Assembly (NCBI GenBank): GCA_002453475.1
Contig: DKGY01000094.1
Span: 54,976-76,212, forward strand
Reading direction: 5' to 3'
DNA: 21,237 nt
Source: Clostridium sp. UBA6758
GTDB taxonomy: Bacteria; Bacillota; Clostridia; Clostridiales; Clostridiaceae
Of this stretch, positions 14,421-21,237 are shown piece by piece (positions within the stretch are counted from its first letter, which is position 1; every line of letters begins with the position of its first letter). The notes beneath the pieces were generated by a model, which worked only from the letters and a program-made list of their open reading frames with translations, ran no database searches and was not told where the DNA came from. A program made the translations under genes and the position numbers.

Positions 14421-14449
14421 ATATTATCATAATGAATTACTATAGTCAA
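14421..14449 (-). promoter_or_regulatory. Promoter of the riboswitch-thiW-thiM unit
   Basis: On the minus strand TTGACT (14444-14449) and TAATAT (14421-14426) are 17 bases apart, placing transcription start about 10 bases before the aptamer. The divergent space to 14563 holds only the RBS of the next gene. Confidence 0.65.
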
Positions 14450-14563
14450 TTAAGGATATACTTGCTATTTTAGAAAAATAATATGCTATAATTATTTTAA
14501 AGCCTTGAAGTATTATTTAAAGCTATAAATCTACATACATAAAATTTTCAAGGAGGATAATCT

Positions 14564-15250
14564 ATGAAAAATAAACAAGCTACCCTATCTATTATTTCAG
14601 TAGTAATATTAGGTTGTATTATTATGGCCTTAGTGGAAATTTTAATTGTACCTAATTATTTTACAAAGTCCTTAATAAAAATATGTATATTTTTGATATT
14701 GCCCTTAATTGTATGTATGAAAGATAAATCTATTTCCTTTAAAGCACTTTTTAAGGGAAGTAAAAAAAGCATATTTTTTGCACTTATATTTGGCATAGTT
14801 GTATATGTCTTTATATTAGGAGCCTATTTTATTCTAGGACCATTTTTTGATTTTTCTATGGTCACCACTAATTTAGAGAGTAATTTAGGAGTAACTAAGG
14901 ATAACTTTTTATTTGTAGCACTATATATTACATCTATTAATTCTCTTTTGGAAGAGTTTTTCTTCCGTGGTTTTTCCTTTTTATCTTTAAAAGAGGTTAG
15001 TTCAAGGAAAATCGCCTATATTTTTAGTGCTTTAGCCTTTGCTATTTATCATGTGGCTATTATGAATAATTGGTTTACTCCCCCACTGTTCATTTTACTT
15101 ATAGTTTCACTATTCATAGCAGGACTGCTTTTTAATTATCTTAATGAAAGGTTTAACAATATTTATGTATCTTGGATAGTTCATATGTCCGCTAATTTAG
15201 CTATTAACACCGTGGGATTTATCCTCTTTGGTATCATAAAAATAAGCTGA
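14564..15250 (+). CDS. CPBP-family intramembrane metalloprotease homologue
   Basis: A 228-residue membrane protein with about six to eight hydrophobic segments. The Abi/CPBP motifs are intact: EE-x3-R in LLEEFFFRG (Glu130, Glu131, Arg135), FAIYH (His163) and WIVHMSANLA (His207, Asn211). The family includes the CAAX protease Rce1, bacteriocin self-immunity proteins and SpdC-like scaffolds. Substrate and role cannot be told from sequence, and no bacteriocin precursor or prenylated peptide gene lies nearby. AGGAGG seven bases upstream supports the start. It diverges from the thiamine unit and converges on purB. Confidence 0.9.
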   Translation: MKNKQATLSIISVVILGCIIMALVEILIVPNYFTKSLIKICIFLILPLIVCMKDKSISFKALFKGSKKSIFFALIFGIVVYVFILGAYFILGPFFDFSMVTTNLESNLGVTKDNFLFVALYITSINSLLEEFFFRGFSFLSLKEVSSRKIAYIFSALAFAIYHVAIMNNWFTPPLFILLIVSLFIAGLLFNYLNERFNNIYVSWIVHMSANLAINTVGFILFGIIKIS

Positions 15251-15276
15251 AATGCATTGGCATTCCAGCTTATTTT
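15239..15276. terminator. Bidirectional terminator between the CPBP gene and purB
   Basis: AAAATAAGCTG pairs with CAGCTTATTTT (15239-15249 with 15266-15276), with an inner AATGC/GCATT stem. The stop codon of the CPBP gene lies within the stem. Confidence 0.85.
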
Positions 15277-15279
15277 ATA

Positions 15280-16710
15280 CTATACGTTTATTTCTACTTC
15301 TTCACCTAATTCATTTTTATGAGTTTCTAATACAGGGTTTATATATTCCTCTATAAAATCAACTACTTGCCCACTAGCTCTTCCAGTGAACTTACTTGGA
15401 TCTATTATAGATAGAATCTCTTCTTTTGATAATCCAAAGGATTCATCAGCTAGTATTCTTTCTATTAAATCATTCTTTTCTCCAAATTCTTTTACTTGTC
15501 TTGCAGCAGCTAAAGAATGAACTCTTATTTTTTCATGAAGTTCTTGTCTATCTCCTCCACGTTTAACAGCTTCCATCATAATATTTTCTGTAGCCATAAA
15601 TGGTAACTCACTATTAACATGAGCAGCTATTACCTTTTCATATACCACCATATTAGAAGTTATGTTGATATATAAGTTAAGTACTCCATCAAGAGCTAAG
15701 AAAGCTTCTGCAACGGATATACGTTTATTAGCAGAATCATCTAGTGTTCTTTCAAACCATTGAGTTGCTGCAGTAATTGCTGGGTTAAGAGAATTTACAA
15801 TTATATATCTTGAAAGTGCACTAATTCTTTCACTTCTCATAGGGTTTCTCTTATATGCCATAGCAGAAGATCCTATTTGATGCTTTTCAAAAGGTTCTTC
15901 CATTTCCTTCATATTTTGAAGAAGTCTCATGTCATTACTAAATTTGTACGCACTTTGTGCTACTTCAGATAATGTATTTAATATTATAGAATCTAATTTT
16001 CTAGAGTAAGTTTGGCCAGTAACAGGATATGCTTTTTCAAAGCCCATTTTTTTGCATACAATTTTATCTAATTCTTTTACCTTTTCTTCATCATTATTAA
16101 ATAAAGACATAAAGCTAGCTTGAGTTCCTGTAGTTCCCTTAACTCCTCTAAATTTCATTTTATCAATTGCAAAATCAAGGTTTTCTAAATCCATTAATAA
16201 CTCTTGCATCCAAAGAGTAGCTCTCTTTCCTACTGTTGTAAGCTGAGCTGGTTGAAGATGAGTGAATCCAAGAGTTGGAACGTCTTTATATTTTAAAGCA
16301 AACTTGCTTAGTTGGTCTAACACATTCATTACTTTTTTTCTAATTAGTATAAGAGCATCTCTCATGATAAGTAAGTCAGTATTGTCACCTACATAACAGC
16401 TAGTAGCTCCTAGATGTATTATCCCCTTTGCTGATGGAGCTACAACTCCATAAGCATATACATGGCTCATTACATCATGTCTAACTTCTTTTTCTCTAGC
16501 AGCAGCTAATTCGTAGTCAATGTTTTCAATATTGTCTCTTAGCTCTTTTATTTGTTCATCAGTAATGTTTAATCCTAATTCTTGCTCTCCCTCGGCTAAT
16601 GCAACCCAAAGTTTTCTACAAGTTTTAAATTTCATTTCCTCTGAAAAAATATAGCTCATTTCCTTAGATGCGTATCTAGAATTTAATGGTGAATTATATG
16701 TATCTCTCAT
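15280..16710 (-). CDS. purB: Adenylosuccinate lyase
   Basis: The 476-residue enzyme of the fumarase/aspartase superfamily catalyses two fumarate-releasing steps of purine synthesis (SAICAR to AICAR, adenylosuccinate to AMP). Visible are HDVMSHVYAYG, HLGATSCYVGDN, THLQPAQ with the catalytic His151, and the superfamily signature GSSAMAYKRNPMRSE (~280-294). The length fits the longer PurB subfamily. GGAGG five bases before ATG 16710 fixes the start. It stands alone, away from other pur genes. I see no purine riboswitch or PurR-type box in the 212 bases upstream. Confidence 0.97.
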   Translation of the reverse strand: MRDTYNSPLNSRYASKEMSYIFSEEMKFKTCRKLWVALAEGEQELGLNITDEQIKELRDNIENIDYELAAAREKEVRHDVMSHVYAYGVVAPSAKGIIHLGATSCYVGDNTDLLIMRDALILIRKKVMNVLDQLSKFALKYKDVPTLGFTHLQPAQLTTVGKRATLWMQELLMDLENLDFAIDKMKFRGVKGTTGTQASFMSLFNNDEEKVKELDKIVCKKMGFEKAYPVTGQTYSRKLDSIILNTLSEVAQSAYKFSNDMRLLQNMKEMEEPFEKHQIGSSAMAYKRNPMRSERISALSRYIIVNSLNPAITAATQWFERTLDDSANKRISVAEAFLALDGVLNLYINITSNMVVYEKVIAAHVNSELPFMATENIMMEAVKRGGDRQELHEKIRVHSLAAARQVKEFGEKNDLIERILADESFGLSKEEILSIIDPSKFTGRASGQVVDFIEEYINPVLETHKNELGEEVEINV

Positions 16711-16922
16711 AGCAACCTCCGTACAAAAATGTTTTTATATCTAATATCATTCAGTATTATAACATATTATATAAGCAAAAGTCCAATTTAGATTCGTGTT
16801 ATTTATAATAATAGGCTATTATTACTGTTCTATTTTATCCAAGTATATCATATATATTAAACATAAAATATATTAATGGATATAAACATATCATAATATA
16901 ATTAAAGTGGGGGGAAGTTTTT

Positions 16923-17129
16923 ATGTGCAAAATTAGTTTATTAGACAAAATATCATTTGTACTTGTTATTATAGGCGCAATTAATTGGGGAATATTTGGA
17001 CTCTTCAATTTTGATCTTGTTCATTTCATCTTTAGCTTTTCAGATATGCTAGCTAGAGCAATATATATATTAGTAGGACTAGCAGGCATTAATATGATTA
17101 GATTTTTATATTGTCTTAACAAAAAATAG
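16923..17129 (+). CDS. DUF378 (YuzA-like) small membrane protein
   Basis: A 68-residue protein with two membrane helices, about 9-30 and 41-63. It carries the family hallmarks LVIIGAINWGIFGLFNFDLV and RAIYILVGLAGINMI. A run of six G followed by eight bases precedes ATG 16923. The family has no established function. Confidence 0.88.
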   Translation: MCKISLLDKISFVLVIIGAINWGIFGLFNFDLVHFIFSFSDMLARAIYILVGLAGINMIRFLYCLNKK

Positions 17130-17144
17130 TAGCTTTAGTATTAA

Positions 17145-17195
17145 GAAATAGTTCCATATATAAATATTTATATATGGAACTATTTCTATTTTTTG
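17145..17195 (+). terminator. 42-bp perfect palindrome acting as terminator of the DUF378 gene
   Basis: 17145-17186 is self-complementary without a break (21 bp per half) and is followed by TATTTTTTG. As RNA it would form a very long hairpin with a minimal loop. A second, imperfect inverted repeat (17203-17216 with 17237-17250) follows and shares TATGGAACTA with the first. Confidence 0.75.
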
Positions 17196-17386
17196 TATAG
17201 GAAACTATTTAACTATGGAACTAGGGAAATATATAAATAGCTAAATAGTTGTACTGTCCATGCGGTTTTGAAGTGATTTATGATTTGAGTATTAAAATAA
17301 AATAGCCTCATTTATATTTCTTATATTTCTTGCTGGGGAATAATGATATAATATTTTATAGAAAATGTACTTATTGGAGGTATAAC

Positions 17387-17881
17387 ATGAAAATTGCTTT
17401 TATTGGGGATACTCATCATAATGAAATAGCTCTAGAAGTAGCTTCAAAATACATAAATGATTTAAAATCAGATATAGTTATTCATTTAGGAGATTGTATA
17501 GAAGATGTAAAACTCTTAGAAAAAACTTTTAAAGGTGAAATATACGCAGTGGCTGGAAACTGTGATTTTTCTAATACATATCCTAAAGAAAATACTCTTA
17601 CTATTAATGGAGTAAAAATATTATTTACCCATGGGGATTTATATAATGTTAAGAGTACCATGAATAGCATAGCTATAAAAGCAGAAAGTATTGGTGCTGA
17701 TATAGTACTATTTGGTCATACTCATATACCCCTTAAAGAAGAATATAGAAATGTTATTTTTATGAATCCTGGTAGTATTCCTAAGCCTTCTCCATGGGTC
17801 AAAGGAAAATATATAGGTTTTATAGAAATTGATGATAAGGGAGTTATAGTTACTGCTGAATTACATGGCATAGAATTGTAA
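17387..17881 (+). CDS. YfcE/MJ0936-type metallophosphoesterase
   Basis: The 164-residue calcineurin-like phosphoesterase has all metal-site motifs: GDTHH (Asp8, His10), HLGDC (Asp36), GNCD (Asn58), FTHGD (His82) and GHTH (His111, His113), ending with MNPGS. Members hydrolyse phosphodiesters such as 2',3'-cAMP or artificial substrates; the biological substrate is unknown. Upstream in-frame codons reach an ATG at 17330, but GGAGG (17376-17380) six bases before ATG 17387 fixes the start. It has its own terminator. Confidence 0.93.
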   Translation: MKIAFIGDTHHNEIALEVASKYINDLKSDIVIHLGDCIEDVKLLEKTFKGEIYAVAGNCDFSNTYPKENTLTINGVKILFTHGDLYNVKSTMNSIAIKAESIGADIVLFGHTHIPLKEEYRNVIFMNPGSIPKPSPWVKGKYIGFIEIDDKGVIVTAELHGIEL

Positions 17882-17899
17882 TTAAATACCATAAACATA

Positions 17900-17950
17900 A
17901 AAACAGATAGAGAATATATTGTAAAACACTATATTTTCTATCTGTTTTCT
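17900..17950 (+). terminator. Intrinsic terminator after the phosphoesterase gene
   Basis: A 19-bp stem with one G-U (17900-17918 with 17930-17948) and an 11-base loop. It ends in TTTTCTT. Confidence 0.82.
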
Positions 17951-18007
17951 TATGAGGGATTATTTATTAATTAAATAATGAAATCTCAGTAATTATCAAG
18001 AATTAAA

Positions 18008-18889
18008 TCAATCTAATAATTCAAACTCATACCCTTGATTTCTAGATTCTTTTATAACTGAATCCAGTATTTCAGCATTAGTTTTAGAGACTGCATGAAT
18101 AAGCAATATTGCTCCATTATGGAGTCCATTTAGAATTATTTTCTTTGCCTCTATTGGGTTAGGTTGATTATTAGGATCCCAATCAGCATAAGCAAAACTC
18201 CAAAATATAGACTTATACCCTAAATTTTTAGTCATAGCTAAAGATTTTTGGGAATATTCGCCCATAGGTGGTCTAAAATATGGTGTAATATCCTTACCAG
18301 TAATGTCCTTAAATTTATTTTCAACATCCTTAATTTCTTTGTTAAATTTTTTTTCGTTATCAGCTAAGGATGGCATGGATAAATGACTACTTGTATGATT
18401 TCCTACCGTATGGCCTTCTTCTACCATTCTTTTAATAATTCCAGGATTATCATTTAAATAAGGAAGTGTAGCAAAAAAAGTTGCCTTCACATTATTAGCT
18501 TTAAGAATATCTAATATTTGAGAAGTATATCCATTTTCGTAACCTACATCAAAAGTTAAATGTAATACTTTTCTATCTGTACCCATAACATAATGAGCAT
18601 CATATTCATGTAAGTCATAATTTAAATTGTCATTTATTCCAGGGGTTGTATGATCTTTATTTGGATTAAACCACCAAGCTGTTTTTTCATTATCTAAGGA
18701 TGAGGTATCAATTATTTTATTTAAAGATTCCTTTTTCTCATTGGCAGTAGTGGTTTCCAGATTAATTTCTTCCTCAGTTGTAGAATCACTTTTTATTGAT
18801 GCATTTTCCCTTATTTCATACTCAAGTATTCCAATAATAACCATAATTAATAGAGCTAAGAAAATTATTATGTTTACCTTCTTGTTCAT
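18008..18889 (-). CDS. pdaA: PdaA-like polysaccharide deacetylase (muramic-lactam de-N-acetylase)
   Basis: A 293-residue membrane-anchored NodB-domain enzyme: one N-terminal helix (about 5-24), a Ser/Thr/Glu linker, then the catalytic domain (about 105-290). The PdaA-type lead-in WWFNPNKDHTTPGI precedes TFDVGYENGYT (Asp114), NHTSSH (His165, His169), FRPPMGEYS and ILLIHA. PdaA removes the acetyl group from N-acetylmuramic acid already stripped of its peptide by CwlD, giving muramic-delta-lactam, the mark for germination lytic enzymes. Adjacency to the CwlD-like gene strengthens the call. ATG 18889 with AGGTGAT is preferred over ATG 18904, which has no RBS. Confidence 0.85.
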   Translation of the reverse strand: MNKKVNIIIFLALLIMVIIGILEYEIRENASIKSDSTTEEEINLETTTANEKKESLNKIIDTSSLDNEKTAWWFNPNKDHTTPGINDNLNYDLHEYDAHYVMGTDRKVLHLTFDVGYENGYTSQILDILKANNVKATFFATLPYLNDNPGIIKRMVEEGHTVGNHTSSHLSMPSLADNEKKFNKEIKDVENKFKDITGKDITPYFRPPMGEYSQKSLAMTKNLGYKSIFWSFAYADWDPNNQPNPIEAKKIILNGLHNGAILLIHAVSKTNAEILDSVIKESRNQGYEFELLD

Positions 18890-18958
18890 TTCATCACCTA
18901 TCATTTCTTTATAAATTTATAGCATATAATAAAACAGAGATTTATATAATATGAAAGT

Positions 18959-19747
18959 TTAAGAAAGATACTCTAGAATTCCATCAGCGATGGCTTTTGC
19001 ACACTTAGCTTGTCCCTGTGTTGACAAGAGAAACTCAGTATCAGAGTCATTAGTTAAGTATCCTAGTTCAACTAATGTTGAGACAGCATTATTTAGTCTA
19101 ATTACCCTAATTTCACTATCAGATTCATATTTTATTCTTCTATCTGTAGTATAGTTAACACTTGCTAATTTATTTTGAATATTCTTTGCTAAGGATTCTC
19201 CTTCACTATTTGGAAACCTACACCAGCTTTCTACACCTTTAACACTTGAATCTTCAAAGAAATTACAGTGTATAGATACAAATACATCAGCATTTTTTGA
19301 ATTTGATATATCTATACGTTTAAGAAGATCATCACTTTCATTACTAGGCCATGGAACTTCATCACTAGTCCTTGTGTAAACAACATTTATCTGATTTTGG
19401 TCTAATATCTTACCAACTTCAAGGGCTACTTTTATTGTAATATCTTTTTCATATACATTAGAGTTTGTCATAGCTCCAACGTCATAGCCTCCATGACCAG
19501 CATCAATACAAACTATAGGCCTATCAGCATACTTTAGCAATTCTTGAGGTTCAGTTTCTTTACTCCCGACTACTGTGATAGCATCATTTTTGAAGATGTT
19601 TAGCTGTTTAATTCCAATGACAACAAAAACTATTAGGATAATACCTATGACTTTAATACGTTTTAATTTACGTTTCTTTCTCTTCTTTTTATATTTACTA
19701 CTATTAACTTTATATGTATATTCCCTTTTCACACTTCTTTCTCCCAT
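18959..19747 (-). CDS. cwlD: N-acetylmuramoyl-L-alanine amidase, CwlD-like (Amidase_3)
   Basis: The 262-residue product has a very basic N-terminus (KKKRKKRKLKR), one membrane helix (about 33-48) and an Amidase_3 domain (about 76-262). Zinc and catalytic residues are visible: IDAGHGGYD (His85), Glu100, SIHCN (His160) and LVELGYLTN (Glu227). There are no cell-wall-binding repeats, which fits CwlD more than vegetative amidases. CwlD strips the peptide from muramic acid in cortex, the step before PdaA. A TTG at 19765 is in frame, but GAGGTG lies before ATG 19747. It starts 21 bases after the upstream M15 gene, so the two are co-transcribed. A general LytC-type amidase is the alternative. Confidence 0.82.
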   Translation of the reverse strand: MGERSVKREYTYKVNSSKYKKKRKKRKLKRIKVIGIILIVFVVIGIKQLNIFKNDAITVVGSKETEPQELLKYADRPIVCIDAGHGGYDVGAMTNSNVYEKDITIKVALEVGKILDQNQINVVYTRTSDEVPWPSNESDDLLKRIDISNSKNADVFVSIHCNFFEDSSVKGVESWCRFPNSEGESLAKNIQNKLASVNYTTDRRIKYESDSEIRVIRLNNAVSTLVELGYLTNDSDTEFLLSTQGQAKCAKAIADGILEYLS

Positions 19748-19768
19748 AAATACACCTCTATTCAATTT

Positions 19769-20563
19769 TTATTTTAAATATTCCTCTAGGCAAATTCCCC
19801 TTTCTTTAATTTCTTTTGCTGCATCTTTTCCTACATACCTATAATGCCAAGGTTCATATTCTATTCCAGTAATATGAGTTTTATCAGAGGGATATCTTAA
19901 TATGAATCCATATTTATAAGAGTTTTCTATTAACCATTTTTGCTCAGGTGTATTTTCCTGATCCTTATTTAGTAATTGATAACTAGATGAAACAATATCT
20001 AATGCAAGTCCAGTTTGGTGTTCACTTGTTCCTGGTACTGCCACCCACTGAGCAGCTTGCTTTTTAGCATCTCCTTGTGAATAACCTTGTACTATATATG
20101 TACTTACCTCTTGATTAAATAGCTGCTGTTGAAAATCCATGGTTCTATAAGAAGAACAAATCATAGGAGCTAGACCTTCGTTCCGTGCATCATCCATCAT
20201 GTTTTGTAAGTCATTATATGCACGATTATCTATTTGATGGCCATTGCTAAGTTGTGCCAAATCTACAGTAAAGTCTTCTGGTAAAGCTGTTGAGGGATTT
20301 GCTAAAATTAAGTTCCAATTTTTTTTATCTTGTAAAGATAGACTATTTTTTTCTTTAGAATTTTCCTGATTAGGTAAATTAGATTGAGTTTTATTTCCAA
20401 GTGATGACATACTAGAGGCTTCCCATACTTTAGTAACAGCATCTTTTGTAATTTTAAAGACCAAAGTAGAAAATGCAAAAAAAACTATACAATATATTAA
20501 AACTAAATTTCTTTTTCTCTTTCTATTTATTGATATTTTTTTATCTTTTGATGTTTTCTTCAT
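19769..20563 (-). CDS. M15B/VanY-type D-alanyl-D-alanine carboxypeptidase
   Basis: A 264-residue protein: a basic N-terminus, one membrane anchor (about 19-37), a Ser/Asn/Gln linker, then a VanY-like zinc peptidase domain (about 80-262). Signature motifs are SSYRTMDFQQQLF, GTSEHQTGLALDI (zinc ligands His182, Asp189) and EPWHYRYVG (Glu237, His240). Members trim the terminal D-Ala of peptidoglycan stem peptides, which lowers cross-linking. No vanA/vanH/vanX or two-component genes are nearby, so a wall-maturation or cortex role is more likely than glycopeptide resistance. AAGGAG precedes the ATG. It heads the M15-cwlD-pdaA series. Confidence 0.92.
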   Translation of the reverse strand: MKKTSKDKKISINRKRKRNLVLIYCIVFFAFSTLVFKITKDAVTKVWEASSMSSLGNKTQSNLPNQENSKEKNSLSLQDKKNWNLILANPSTALPEDFTVDLAQLSNGHQIDNRAYNDLQNMMDDARNEGLAPMICSSYRTMDFQQQLFNQEVSTYIVQGYSQGDAKKQAAQWVAVPGTSEHQTGLALDIVSSSYQLLNKDQENTPEQKWLIENSYKYGFILRYPSDKTHITGIEYEPWHYRYVGKDAAKEIKERGICLEEYLK

Positions 20564-20647
20564 TTAAATCACTCCTTCTATGAATTTATAATATAAAAGG
20601 AATGTTTAAAAACTATATCATTTTTCCATCAAAGTTGCATACTTTGT

Positions 20648-20692
20648 AAAAAAAACTATAATCATGATATTTATCATGATTATAGTTTTTTT
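20648..20692 (-). terminator. Intrinsic terminator after the unrecognised minus-strand gene
   Basis: A 20-bp perfect stem including A/T ends (20649-20668 with 20673-20692) has a 4-base loop and a U-run on the minus strand. It separates the M15 gene from the gene upstream; the latter's stop codon overlaps the stem. Confidence 0.88.
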
Positions 20693-21237
20693 AATAATTT
20701 ATTATATTAAATCCGATATAGCTATCTGATACACTATATCTATAAAATATTTGTTTTTCTACTATTGAATAAGTTGTATCATTAGAATATCTATAGTCTT
20801 CCACCCTCGACCATTTGATACCTAAATAATTAGCAAATTCATTAGGATTAGTTACTAGTTTAATATCTCTATTATTCATAAAAGACGAAATACTAAATCC
20901 ATAAATTATATTGGTTTCTATATCAATTATTATGTTAAGGGCACACTCATCAGTACTTAAGCTAATATCCCAGACTTTAACTTTGTTTTCTAAATTCTTT
21001 GAATCTATATATGTTTTAAGAGAAAAATTTGTAATCCTTAAGTTATTATCTAAATTAACCTTGGGAATAATATCTATATCTTGTAGCTTCTTAATTTCAT
21101 TAATTATTGAATCAGGTAAGCTTATATTGTTCATTTTAGGTTCAAATAGTTGTTTTTTATCAATGAGAATAATATCTTTGTTCATTTTTCCATAGCCAGA
21201 TATCATAGATAATTTGTCAATAACAGATGTTTCAGAG
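20691..21237 (-). CDS. Unrecognised protein, C-terminal part (5' end beyond the window)
   Basis: The frame is open to the window edge. The codons before ATG 21206 read SETSVIDKLS with no stop, and that ATG has no RBS, so the true start is probably outside. About 182 residues are visible. I recognise no family. The chain is soluble-looking, rich in I, N, D and S, with LSTDECALNIIIDIETNIIYGFSIS (predicted strands), FANYLGIKWSRVEDY and a tyrosine-rich end. It could be the extracytoplasmic part of a membrane protein, but no membrane segment is in view. A strong terminator ends it. Confidence 0.7.
   Translation of the reverse strand, partial: SETSVIDKLSMISGYGKMNKDIILIDKKQLFEPKMNNISLPDSIINEIKKLQDIDIIPKVNLDNNLRITNFSLKTYIDSKNLENKVKVWDISLSTDECALNIIIDIETNIIYGFSISSFMNNRDIKLVTNPNEFANYLGIKWSRVEDYRYSNDTTYSIVEKQIFYRYSVSDSYIGFNIINY

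Noticed and set aside
14564..15250. Bacteriocin-immunity role for the CPBP protein
   Set aside because: No bacteriocin precursor or export gene is nearby, so the family call is kept general.
19769..20563. VanY glycopeptide-resistance gene
   Set aside because: No vanHAX-type ligase cluster or VanRS pair is nearby; the M15 enzyme sits with cortex or wall genes.

Overview
The window reads as chromosome of a low-GC, spore-forming Firmicute, most likely Clostridium sensu stricto. The reasons are the extreme A+T bias, strong AGGAGG-type ribosome binding sites, the mutL-miaA / methionine-gamma-lyase-like / lexA order, an AbrB regulator with a zinc-ribbon tail, and a three-gene set for remodelling spore-cortex peptidoglycan. 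Almost every gene is recognisable. There is no tRNA, rRNA, CRISPR array, insertion sequence or prophage block.

Layout. 1-2626 (+): the 3' end of mutL, miaA, then a PLP enzyme of the methionine-gamma-lyase / aluminium-resistance family. No hfq lies between miaA and the PLP gene; a 17-bp inverted repeat sits there instead. 2698-3392: lexA (-), with a near-ideal promoter whose -35 adjoins a LexA-box-like operator. 3445-6186 (+): a DEAD-box-type helicase with DECD in motif II, a small kinase-like protein whose 5' end is odd (a strong RBS and ATG open a 10-codon frame that stops just before the kinase, in the same frame), and a cyclophilin-type lipoprotein. 6187-6545: a regulatory gap with a 21-bp hairpin and repeated TGTTTACA / TAATGTATACTTAA elements. 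It precedes a protein with an N-terminal ribbon-helix-helix-like segment and a long coiled coil. 7465-9059 (-): a MarR regulator with a palindromic operator over its own -35, AbrB, and YajQ. 9233-9655 (+): a cysteine-cluster plus acidic-tail protein. 9656-10082 is a long leader with a 7-codon ORF, a large hairpin and an intrinsic terminator, ahead of an antibiotic-resistance-type ABC-F ATPase at 10083-11681. 11733-14407 (-): a Xer-type tyrosine recombinase, thiM and thiW, the last two under a TPP riboswitch with a terminator. 14564-15250 (+): a CPBP-family membrane protease homologue. 15280-16710 (-): purB. 16923-17881 (+): a DUF378-like membrane protein and a YfcE-type phosphoesterase. 18008-21237 (-): a PdaA-like deacetylase, a CwlD-like amidase, an M15/VanY-like carboxypeptidase, and the 3' part of an unrecognised gene.

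How the parts work together. Several units carry readable self-control: lexA by LexA, marR by MarR, thiW-thiM by thiamine pyrophosphate, and (inferred) the ABC-F gene by ribosome stalling on a leader peptide and the coiled-coil gene by its own DNA-binding head. CwlD and PdaA are the two enzymes known to be needed for muramic-delta-lactam in spore cortex. Their adjacency here, with a DD-carboxypeptidase-type enzyme upstream, suggests one sporulation or cortex unit. Many converging gene pairs share one bidirectional hairpin terminator, and stop codons are often embedded in the stem.

The strongest candidates for something not yet described are the ABC-F attenuator (9705-10082), the ribbon-helix-helix/coiled-coil gene with its operator array (6366-7409), and the Cys-cluster/acidic protein (9233-9655).
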